Origin: Hyphomicrobiales bacterium
GTDB lineage: Bacteria; Pseudomonadota; Alphaproteobacteria; Rhizobiales; Xanthobacteraceae
Direction of reading: 5' to 3'
Length of the DNA: 15,053 bases
Assembly (NCBI GenBank): GCA_003164375.1
Contig: PLTE01000204.1
Span: 1-15,053 of the forward strand
Shown here: positions 8,014-14,037 of the stretch, in pieces
Position numbering within the stretch: position 1 is the first letter of the stretch
Layout of the letters: each line of letters opens with the position of its first letter
The notes under the pieces: model-generated
Databases searched by the model: none
Seen by the model: only the letters and a program-made list of their open reading frames with translations
Told to the model about the DNA's origin: nothing
Position numbers and translations under genes: made by a program

Positions 8014-9681
8014 ATGTCCGGAAAACGCGCCTTCCTCGATTTGCTCAAGCAGGAGGGCGTGTCGGTAATGTTCGGCAATCCCGGCACCACCGAACTGCCG
8101 CTGATGGATGCCTTCGCGGTCGAGCACGACATCCGCTACATCCTGGGCCTGCAGGAGGCCGCCCTGATGGCGATGGCCGACGGCTACGCCCAGGCCTCCG
8201 GCAATCTCGCGGTGCTCAATCTCCATGTCGCCCCCGGGCTCGGCAACGCCATGGGCATGCTCTACGACGCGATGAAGGCCAACGCGCCGGTGCTGGTCAC
8301 CGCCGGCCAGCAGGATCTCTCCTACATCGTCACCGAGCCGGTGCTGACCGCGGACTTGGCTACGCTGGCGCGGCCGTTCGTCAAATGGGCCGCCGAAGTG
8401 CATCGCCTCGAGGATCTGCCGCGCTATGTGCACCGGGCGGTGAAGACCGCGCTGGCGCCACCGACCGGGCCGGTATTCTTAGGCCTGCCCGGCGACATTT
8501 TGAAAGACGAGGCCGACATCGACCTCCTCGAACCGACGCGGGTCGCACCGCGGGTGCGCGGCGACGCCGTCGCCGTCGCCGCGGCCTCAGCCATGCTGGC
8601 CAAGGCCGAACGCCCGGTCATCATCGCCGGCGACGCCGTGGCGCAGAGCAGGGCGCATAAGGAGCTCGCGGCGCTCGCCGAACTGATCGGCGCGCCGGTC
8701 TATGTCGAATTCATTCCGAACACCGCGTCGTTTCCGGCATCGCATCCGCTCTATCGCGGCATGATGACGCGTTCGCAGGCCGGCGTGCGCGAAGTGCTCG
8801 ACCGGCACGACCTGTTGCTCTCCGTCGGCGGCGATCTATTCACCTGGTCGCTGCCGTCGAACATCGATCCGTGGCCGCAGGGTCTACCGCTCATTCATCT
8901 CGACACCGATCCGTGGCAGCTCGGCAAGAACTATCCGGCGCAGGTTGCGATCCTCGGCGATCCCAAGGCGACGCTGCCCGACATGACCGCCGGTGCCGCC
9001 GCGCTGATGACCGCAGTCGCCAAGAGCGCCGCGGCGGCGCGGCTTACGTCCTTGACCGACACTATCAAAAAGGACCGCGAGGCGTTTCGCGCCAAGGCCC
9101 GCGCGCTCGCCGCCAAGACGCCGGTGCAGCCGACGGCGCTCCTTGAAGCGATCGGCGCCATGCTGCCGAAGGACGCCGTGGTGATCGAAGAAATTCTTTC
9201 GTCGGCGCCCGGCATACGCTCGCTGATCAACTCAGACGATGCGCAGAGTTTTTTCGGCCTGCGCGGCGGCGGCATCGGCTGGGGCCTGCCGGCAGCGATC
9301 GGCGCCAAGCTCGCGCTGCCCGACCGGCCGGTGGTGGCGCTGGTCGGCGACGGCAGCGCGCTCTACACGGTGCAGGCGCTGTGGACCGCGGCGCGCTACC
9401 GGCTGCCGGTCGTCTGGGTGATCTTCAACAACACCAGCTATCGCATCTTGAAGCAGCGGCTGGTCATGCTGCGTGGACTTGCCGAACAGGCCGACAATTT
9501 CGTCGGCATGGAACTCAACGATCCGGCAATCGATTTCGTCGGGCTGGCGCGCTCGCTCGGCATCGACGGCGCGCGTGCCGCCACCGTGAAAGACGCCACT
9601 GACCTGATCGGCAAGGCGCTCGCGAGCGGCAAGGCCATGCTCATCGATGTCGACATGGAGCGTGGTTACAAGCCGATGTGA
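8014..9681 (+). CDS. ThDP-dependent enzyme, benzoylformate-decarboxylase-like
   Basis: 555 residues with the three-domain ThDP fold. Seen are the cofactor-activating Glu48 (LGLQEAALMAMADGYAQ), H71 (LNLHVAPGLGNAMG), AGQQD, the ThDP/Mg motif GDGS (445-448) ending in NN (472-473), and a C-terminal Pyr/PP pairing typical of benzoylformate decarboxylase (MdlC). In a hand alignment to Pseudomonas MdlC, Ser26 becomes Thr (GNPGT) and His281 falls on Ser279 (LFTWS). Substrate therefore likely differs from benzoylformate, although the 2-oxo-acid decarboxylase/lyase class holds. Start choice: an in-frame ATG at 7987 lies inside the palindromic repeat. GGAGGAA at 7995-8001 precedes TTG 8005 (5 bases) and ATG 8014 (about 13 bases). 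The family start M-S-G-K favours 8014. It stands alone between repeat and accessory patch. Confidence 0.9.
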   Translation: MSGKRAFLDLLKQEGVSVMFGNPGTTELPLMDAFAVEHDIRYILGLQEAALMAMADGYAQASGNLAVLNLHVAPGLGNAMGMLYDAMKANAPVLVTAGQQDLSYIVTEPVLTADLATLARPFVKWAAEVHRLEDLPRYVHRAVKTALAPPTGPVFLGLPGDILKDEADIDLLEPTRVAPRVRGDAVAVAAASAMLAKAERPVIIAGDAVAQSRAHKELAALAELIGAPVYVEFIPNTASFPASHPLYRGMMTRSQAGVREVLDRHDLLLSVGGDLFTWSLPSNIDPWPQGLPLIHLDTDPWQLGKNYPAQVAILGDPKATLPDMTAGAAALMTAVAKSAAAARLTSLTDTIKKDREAFRAKARALAAKTPVQPTALLEAIGAMLPKDAVVIEEILSSAPGIRSLINSDDAQSFFGLRGGGIGWGLPAAIGAKLALPDRPVVALVGDGSALYTVQALWTAARYRLPVVWVIFNNTSYRILKQRLVMLRGLAEQADNFVGMELNDPAIDFVGLARSLGIDGARAATVKDATDLIGKALASGKAMLIDVDMERGYKPM

Positions 9682-9754
9682 ATCGCGGGTATTGTCTCAG
9701 TTTGAACTTTGACGTGGCTCACTAACTGCGCTGGGCCGCTCGTTAAACCAAAGA

Positions 9755-9781
9755 TGAATGTGTAACATTATCACACATTCA
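9755..9781. promoter_or_regulatory. Perfect 9-bp palindrome (operator candidate) upstream of nuclease operon
   Basis: TGAATGTGT at 9755-9763 and ACACATTCA at 9773-9781 are exact inverted copies with a 9-base AT-rich spacer containing CATTAT, a possible -10 box. It is about 85 bases upstream of the GTG start of the winged-helix gene and directly abuts a second palindrome. A dimeric regulator site is likely. Autoregulation by the winged-helix protein is a guess. Confidence 0.45.
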
Positions 9782-9800
9782 CAACCTGGACAAGGTTGTG
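9780..9800. promoter_or_regulatory. Second perfect palindrome (8-bp arms, 5-base loop)
   Basis: CACAACCT at 9780-9787 and AGGTTGTG at 9793-9800 flank the loop GGACA. It overlaps the preceding palindrome by two bases. It could be a second operator or an RNA hairpin. It has no U-tract after it (CAATTTCTG), so it is not a classical terminator for the upstream ThDP gene. Confidence 0.4.
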
Positions 9801-9866
9801 CAATTTCTGATACGAGCCACAAGCCCGGAATACTCCTAGATATATATAAAAGAGGTAATCGGACGG

Positions 9867-10190
9867 GTGGCGAAGCTCTCACGAGAAGAGCGCATCGAAA
9901 TCGCCAGAACCCGCCTTCTCCGGGTGCTCGGCAGTCACACCCTCGCTACGATGCGCACGCTGGAAATGAAAATTTCTGACGCTGGACCGTTTGATCAGCG
10001 CATCAATCCCCACATCCTTACTGAAGCCCGCGATGCCATGGTCCAGGAAGGAGTACTGCAACGCTGGCAGGCCGCACCCAATCGGCCACCGTGGTTCTAC
10101 CTCGGTAACGCCGCTCAAGAGAAGCTGACCGCCCGATACAATGAACTCTCTGCGGTCCAGGATGCCTACTCGCCCAGAGCTTCACCATGA
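9867..10190 (+). CDS. Small winged-helix-like DNA-binding protein, first gene of nuclease operon
   Basis: 107 residues from a GTG start with AGAGG eleven bases upstream. I do not recognise a named family. The pattern fits a winged helix: an amphipathic helix (about 5-22, REERIEIARTRLLRVL), a second (about 26-38), a candidate recognition helix (about 48-61, NPHILTEARDAMVQEG), then a two-strand wing (about 63-80, VLQRWQAA.NRPPWFYLG). The tail (81-107) looks helical then disordered. Its TGA overlaps the ATG of the nuclease-like gene (ATGA, 10187-10190), so the two are translationally coupled and probably act together. It could be a repressor of the operon or the DNA-recognition subunit of a nuclease complex. 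Base composition is AT-richer than the flanking catabolic genes, consistent with acquisition by transfer. Coding status is well supported by the overlap and spacing; function is inference. Confidence 0.72.
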   Translation: MAKLSREERIEIARTRLLRVLGSHTLATMRTLEMKISDAGPFDQRINPHILTEARDAMVQEGVLQRWQAAPNRPPWFYLGNAAQEKLTARYNELSAVQDAYSPRASP

Positions 10191-10861
10191 GGGTCGGCCA
10201 GGCGCTTGAAATCGCCACGTACCGAGCCCTTGTCGCTGCGCATCCACGCGGCTGCTTTGGCCGCTTCCTAAATCTCGATGCCCACGACGACAGCCAGCTC
10301 TACTCGAAGGAAGAACCCCCTAGTCACATTGGTAGCAACGCCATCCCAGATGACCGCCTTGTCGATTTTTTACTAATGGTTGCAGGCGATTGGGCAGGCA
10401 TCGAGTGCAAAAATATCCGTGAGTGGCTTTACAGCGATCGCCCCGAGCTGGTGGCGCTGGCAGATAAGTGCCTCCATCTCGATTGTGTTCCGGTACTGAT
10501 AGCCCGCCGCATCCACCCCTCGGTGTTCTTCGTGTTCAACCGATGTGGGTTCATTCTCCACCAAACCTACAATCAAATGGTGCCGCTGGCTGATGAAGCT
10601 CTCGCGACCAAGGCTCGTGACAAAAATTTGATGGCTTACTTTGATATCCGCCTCGGCAATCAGCCCGATGGTCGCCTTACAAAGTTTATAGGAACCAATT
10701 TGCCGATTGTCATGCCAGGCGCGAGAGAACGCTTTGATGAGCACAAGGACTTGCTGACTGCATATTGTAGAGAGGGCATGGCCTATGACGAATTTGCCGC
10801 GAGAGTACGACGGCGAGCTGCGGGCCAAAACGAAGATGGCGATTGGGGACCAGTGGAATGA
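10187..10861 (+). CDS. PD-(D/E)XK nuclease-like protein, second gene of the operon
   Basis: 224 residues. The order of motifs matches the restriction-endonuclease-like core: Glu8 in an N-terminal helix (VGQALEIATYRALV), Asp60 (PDDRLVDFLL), then E73-x-K75 (DWAGIECKN), followed by a helix (PELVALADKCLHL) and a hydrophobic strand (CVPVLIARRI) as in Holliday-junction-resolvase-like folds. This predicts metal-dependent cleavage of DNA or RNA. No methyltransferase, helicase or ATPase is adjacent, so it is not an ordinary restriction-modification gene. A Cys-containing stretch follows the core, and the C-terminus (about 170-224) is charged. It starts inside the ATGA overlap with the winged-helix gene and has no strong ribosome site of its own. 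The motifs are visible, the fold is inferred, and the role (defence, plasmid or phage exclusion, DNA repair) is open. Confidence 0.75.
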   Translation: MRVGQALEIATYRALVAAHPRGCFGRFLNLDAHDDSQLYSKEEPPSHIGSNAIPDDRLVDFLLMVAGDWAGIECKNIREWLYSDRPELVALADKCLHLDCVPVLIARRIHPSVFFVFNRCGFILHQTYNQMVPLADEALATKARDKNLMAYFDIRLGNQPDGRLTKFIGTNLPIVMPGARERFDEHKDLLTAYCREGMAYDEFAARVRRRAAGQNEDGDWGPVE

Positions 10862-11155
10862 CCGGCAACTATCCCGCACCAGAATCACACGGCGGCATCA
10901 ACAGCCGAAGCTGGTGCGTAATTCCTCATTTATGCACCCCCGCCTGTTGCCGACGAATAGGTCGTCACCTATTTAATGGGCACGGAGTCCGAGCCTCACG
11001 CTCACTTAAGTGACCGCCTGCGTTAGCCCGCAGAAGCTGACTTGCCCGATCAACGGGCGGCCGCCGACAAACCCGCTCTTATGGGCGGGTGAGGTCGTCG
11101 GCTGGCTGCGGCACAACCGATGACCATCCTGCTCCAAGCCGCTAAGGAACTAGGA
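10862..11155. other. Hairpin-rich stretch after the nuclease operon, possible structured RNA
   Basis: No gene can be supported with confidence. A 51-codon frame (10858-11013) begins in an ATGA overlap with the nuclease stop but is Cys/Arg-rich and featureless. The stretch carries four consecutive self-complementary segments: the 12-bp palindrome TCACTTAAGTGA (11002-11013); CTGCG/CGCAG (11018-11033); GCCCG-ATCAA-CGGGC (11044-11058); and a long hairpin at 11060-11102. The long hairpin has an outer 9-bp stem with one mismatch and an inner ACCCGC/GCGGGT stem. None has a U-tract. It may be a processed 3' end, a regulatory leader of the small basic gene, or a non-coding RNA. Confidence 0.4.
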
Positions 11156-11356
11156 ATGGCAAAGACCAAAAAACGTACTCAAAATCCGATCCGTTTTAGG
11201 AAGGCGCGCTCCGATGCCAGGATAGGTTCGGTGCAGGTCGTGATCGAAAAGAAGCTCGGGGTTCCCGTCGGCTCCGTCATTTTCGTCGGACCGGACGGAC
11301 GCCCTCTACGGCGTAACTCAACCATCAGCCGCCTCAAAGCGAAGTGGGCAGCATAA
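11156..11356 (+). CDS. Small basic protein of unknown function
   Basis: 66 residues beginning MAKTKKRTQNPIRFRKARSD. The ATG at 11156 has AAGGA seven bases upstream; an in-frame ATG at 11120 has no ribosome site and adds twelve residues. The N-terminal third is rich in Lys and Arg and probably disordered. The remainder (about 24-60) looks like a small alpha/beta unit with a helix (SVQVVIEKKLG), a strand (SVIFVG), a turn (PDGRPLR) and a final helix. Nucleic-acid or ribosome binding is plausible from charge only. It ends 14 bases ahead of a strong hairpin terminator, which supports a real transcription unit. Whether it belongs with the nuclease operon is unclear: 294 bases of hairpin-rich sequence lie between. 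Not assigned to a family. Confidence 0.6.
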   Translation: MAKTKKRTQNPIRFRKARSDARIGSVQVVIEKKLGVPVGSVIFVGPDGRPLRRNSTISRLKAKWAA

Positions 11357-11365
11357 AACGCATCT

Positions 11366-11405
11366 AAAAAAGGTGGAGGCTCGGGCTGTTTCCCGACCTC
11401 CACCT
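11366..11405 (-). terminator. Strong intrinsic terminator, probably bidirectional
   Basis: AGGTGGAGG-C-TCGGG (11371-11385) pairs with CCCGA-CCTCCACCT (11392-11405) around a 6-base loop, a 14-bp stem with a single bulge. Read on the minus strand it ends in a run of six T (A-run at 11366-11371), a textbook terminator for the cupin gene transcribed toward it. On the plus strand it also follows the small basic gene, with only a weak GATTTG tail. Confidence 0.85.
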
Positions 11406-11544
11406 GATTTGCTCAAGCCGAAGGCTGAACCGGCGCTCCTGATTCACGGCTCACAAAGCTAGATCGTCTGCGACGCAGGCGGAATCCAGCGGCGGTACGT
11501 GCGGCACGGAAACTGAGACATTACTGAATTGCGCGTTCTATTGC

Positions 11545-12192
11545 TTACGCGCCCGCCGTCAGTTGCATGTCGACGAAGATCTTATACGCTTGCGACTTCG
11601 GTTTCGCCTTATCTTCCTCGTTGAGATACTGCACCGAGCTTTTGCCGAGATAAGAAAGTGGCAGGATCATCACGCGGATGAAACGGGTCGGCCGGTCGGC
11701 GGCTTGGGCGAAGACGCCGTCCGGACCGGTCTCGTACCAGGCGCCGCCGGGACCGTAGGAGGTCGAGCGGCCGTGGGTGTCGATGCGGATGCCGCCTTCA
11801 ACGAGGCAGCGGATGCCCGGGCCTTGATGGCGATGCCGGTAGGCGCAGCCGCCCGGCGGAAACGCCACGCTGTCGCCGCGCAGGATCAGCGCGCCTTGCG
11901 GCAGGGTCTCGAGCCGGGCGCTGAGCTTCTCGCGTGAGACGACGCCGGGCCCGACGGCAGCGCCGACGGTGGTATCGCCGGGGAGCAGATCGAAGCGCCA
12001 CACCGTCGCGCCGGTGCTTCCGGCCTTGAGCGTCACCGCGGCTTCGCCGTTGAACGTGTCGCCGTCGCGCAACGTGCGATCGGCGATCGTCCCCTCGCCG
12101 TGCACCAGAAAGAGCATGCGCGGCAGCGCCGGCAATGCCGCCTCGGCGCCGTTCGAAAGCACGTCCTCGTAGAGCCGAAGTGTGGGCAGCAT
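11545..12192 (-). CDS. Cupin-domain protein
   Basis: 215 residues, apparently a two-part cupin. The N-terminal half (about 1-95) reads as a beta-barrel with Gly turns but no metal His. The C-terminal half has the metal-site-like segment YRHRHQGPGIRCLVEGGIRI (His120 and His122, starting at residue 118) and then GPGGAWYETGPDGVFAQ. The canonical Glu four or five residues after the HxH is not obvious, so metal binding is likely but not certain. ATG 12190-12192 has AAGGAGA six bases upstream; an in-frame ATG at 12216 lies before that site and is rejected. It is divergent from the UbiD-family gene with a 140-bp shared control region, which suggests common regulation. Transcription ends at the hairpin at 11366-11405. 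Cupins beside aromatic catabolic genes include dioxygenases and isomerases; the reaction here is unknown. Confidence 0.82.
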   Translation of the reverse strand: MLPTLRLYEDVLSNGAEAALPALPRMLFLVHGEGTIADRTLRDGDTFNGEAAVTLKAGSTGATVWRFDLLPGDTTVGAAVGPGVVSREKLSARLETLPQGALILRGDSVAFPPGGCAYRHRHQGPGIRCLVEGGIRIDTHGRSTSYGPGGAWYETGPDGVFAQAADRPTRFIRVMILPLSYLGKSSVQYLNEEDKAKPKSQAYKIFVDMQLTAGA

Positions 12193-12260
12193 CCATGTTC
12201 TCCTTAAACGCGCCATGCGCGCGGTGAGTGTCTATGCGGATGGTCGCGCACGCAACGGCA

Positions 12261-12289
12261 TTTACACCTGCGCGCGGCCGTTGCTAAAT
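12261..12289 (+). promoter_or_regulatory. Candidate sigma70-type promoter for the UbiD-family gene
   Basis: TTTACA at 12261-12266 and CTAAAT at 12284-12289 are separated by exactly 17 bases. The predicted start near 12296 gives a leader of about 37 nt carrying GGGAG ahead of the ATG at 12333. It lies in the divergent gap with the cupin gene. Confidence 0.45.
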
Positions 12290-12332
12290 CCCCCGCGAAA
12301 TTCGCCCCAATAAGCGATGCTGGGAGACGCCC

Positions 12333-13898
12333 ATGTCGGCCACGATGTCGACCACGATGGCAGCCGCGATCGATACCGAGCGCTTCCGGCTGCGCAATTT
12401 CGTGCAAAAGCTGGTCGACCTCGGCGAGTGCGAGGTGCGCGACGAGCCGATCGAGCTGTTCGACATCGGCGCAGCGCTGGACGGCAATCCGAACGCGGTG
12501 CTCTTTAAGGCGGCGGGCCCGGAGAAGGCCGAGCTGGTCGGCAATGTGATGGGCTCGCGGCTCAGGCTTGCGCACGCGCTCGATACCGACGAGCGCGGAC
12601 TTTTACGCACGCTCACCCAGCGCCTGCAAAAGCTGCACCCGCCGGTCACGGTCTCGTCGCAGCAGGCGCCGGTGCAGCAGGTCGTGCGCAAGGGCGACGA
12701 CGCCGATCTTTGCGCGCTGCCGGTGCATCTGCAGCACGGCGCCGACGGCGCGCCGTATATCTCCGCCGGCATCGACTTTGCGCTGTTTCCCGGCACCGGT
12801 TTCACCAATATCGGCTGCCGCCGCATTATGCTGCGCGGACCGCGGCAGGCCGGCGTCGATCTGATCGCGCCGAGCGACATGCGCGCTATTTATCTGCAAG
12901 CCGCCGCGCGCAAACAGCCGGTGCCGGTCGCTTATGCGGTCGGCTCGCATCCGGCGGATTTCTTGGCAGCGATGGTCTCCCTGCATGGGGTAAACGAGCT
13001 TGATATCATCGGCGCCGTGCGCGGCCAGCCGGCGCCGGTGGTGAAATGCGTCACCAACGACATTCATGTTCCGGCCGACGCCGAATATGTGATCGAGGGC
13101 TATCTCGATCCGGCGGGTCATATCGAGCCGGAAGGCCCCTATGGCGAATATGTCGGCTATTACGGCGTGGTGAAGCATAATCCGGTTTTGTACGTCACCG
13201 CGATCACGCATCGCGAGGACGCGCTGTTCCAAACCGTGACCATCGGCGGCCGCCACCTGGCGCGCACCGACACCGCGCAGCTCACCACCGTGAAGACCGA
13301 AGCCGCGGCCTGGGCCGCGCTCTTGGCTTCGGTACGCGAGCCGCTCGCGGTCTACGCGACGCCGTCGAGCGGCGGCATGCTGAACCTGCGGGTGTCGCTG
13401 CGCCAGCGCGTGCCCGGCGACGCCAAGAACGCCATCGCCGCCGTCTTCGGTTCGTATGCCGAAGCCAAGCATGTGTTCGCCTTCGATCCCGACATCGATG
13501 TGTTCTCCGACGAGGCGACCGACTGGGCGCTGGCGACGCGCTTTCAGGCCGATCGCGATCTGATCACCGGCTCCGGCTTTCGCGTGGTGCCGCTCGATCC
13601 GTCGCTCGGCGGCGCGCGCACCGGCACAAAGCTCGGCTTCGATTGCACCATTCCATTCGGCAAGACCGATGCGATCGAGTTCTCGGTGCCGGCGCCGCCG
13701 GTCGCCAAAAATGCAGTGCGGCACAAGACGGTCGCTGACGCACTCGCCGCCGGGCCGGCGAGTTTCCTGGAATTGATGGCGGCGCTGGGCAGCAAAGATG
13801 GCCGCGAGATCGTTCGGCAGCTTGACGCGCTTTACGCCACGCACCGCCTAGGCCGGCTCGAAGACGGCCGCTATGTGCGCAAGGACGACAAAAAGTGA
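12333..13898 (+). CDS. UbiD family decarboxylase (prenylated-FMN dependent)
   Basis: 521 residues, normal for the family. The catalytic Glu-Arg-Glu set of UbiD/Fdc enzymes is visible by hand alignment to Aspergillus Fdc1: Asn159 and Arg164 in TNIGCRRIML (Fdc1 Asn168 and Arg173), and Glu267 with Glu272 in EPEGPYGEYVGYYG (Fdc1 Glu277 and Glu282). The metal-ligand Glu is probably E255 in YVIEGYLDP. Such enzymes reversibly decarboxylate aromatic, heteroaromatic or alpha,beta-unsaturated acids using prFMN supplied by UbiX. No ubiX is in the window, so the cofactor must come from elsewhere. The extended C-terminus (about 455-521) resembles a small helical add-on. The ATG has GGGAG six to seven bases upstream. 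It is divergent from the cupin gene and followed, after a repeat, by a MetE-like gene on the same strand. Catabolic use is more likely than ubiquinone synthesis given the neighbours. Confidence 0.93.
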   Translation: MSATMSTTMAAAIDTERFRLRNFVQKLVDLGECEVRDEPIELFDIGAALDGNPNAVLFKAAGPEKAELVGNVMGSRLRLAHALDTDERGLLRTLTQRLQKLHPPVTVSSQQAPVQQVVRKGDDADLCALPVHLQHGADGAPYISAGIDFALFPGTGFTNIGCRRIMLRGPRQAGVDLIAPSDMRAIYLQAAARKQPVPVAYAVGSHPADFLAAMVSLHGVNELDIIGAVRGQPAPVVKCVTNDIHVPADAEYVIEGYLDPAGHIEPEGPYGEYVGYYGVVKHNPVLYVTAITHREDALFQTVTIGGRHLARTDTAQLTTVKTEAAAWAALLASVREPLAVYATPSSGGMLNLRVSLRQRVPGDAKNAIAAVFGSYAEAKHVFAFDPDIDVFSDEATDWALATRFQADRDLITGSGFRVVPLDPSLGGARTGTKLGFDCTIPFGKTDAIEFSVPAPPVAKNAVRHKTVADALAAGPASFLELMAALGSKDGREIVRQLDALYATHRLGRLEDGRYVRKDDKK

Positions 13899-13905
13899 CT
13901 CCGTT

Positions 13906-14002
13906 CCGTCACCCTGAGGTGCGAGCGAAGCGAGCCTCGAAGGGCGACGGCCCGAGCCGTGCATCCTTCGAGGGCCGCTTCGCGGCCACCTCAGGATGAC
14001 GG
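13906..14002. repeat. Intergenic palindromic repeat, family 2, copy 2
   Basis: This 97-bp element opens CCGTCACCCTGAGGTG and closes CACCTCAGGATGACGG, a 16-bp inverted end pair with one mismatch. Inside are GCGAGCGAAGCGAGC, CCTCGAAGG/CCTTCGAGG and GGCCGCTTCGCGGCC. It is the inverted, better-preserved counterpart of 2878-2980. It begins eight bases after the UbiD-family stop and ends 35 bases before the MetE-like ATG, so it may shape the transcript between them. Confidence 0.88.
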
Positions 14003-14037
14003 TAGATTCGCTGACAAAAAAGACTGGGAGGAATTCA

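Noticed and set aside
10858..11013. 51-codon frame starting in an ATGA overlap with the nuclease stop
   Set aside because: The overlap is suggestive, but the product is Cys/Arg-rich without pattern, it uses mixed third positions, and it ends inside a palindrome. Too weak to list as a gene.
12603..13844. 413-codon minus-strand frame opposite the UbiD gene
   Set aside because: Arg/His/Ala/Gly-rich shadow with no domain signal; the plus strand has conserved UbiD catalytic motifs.
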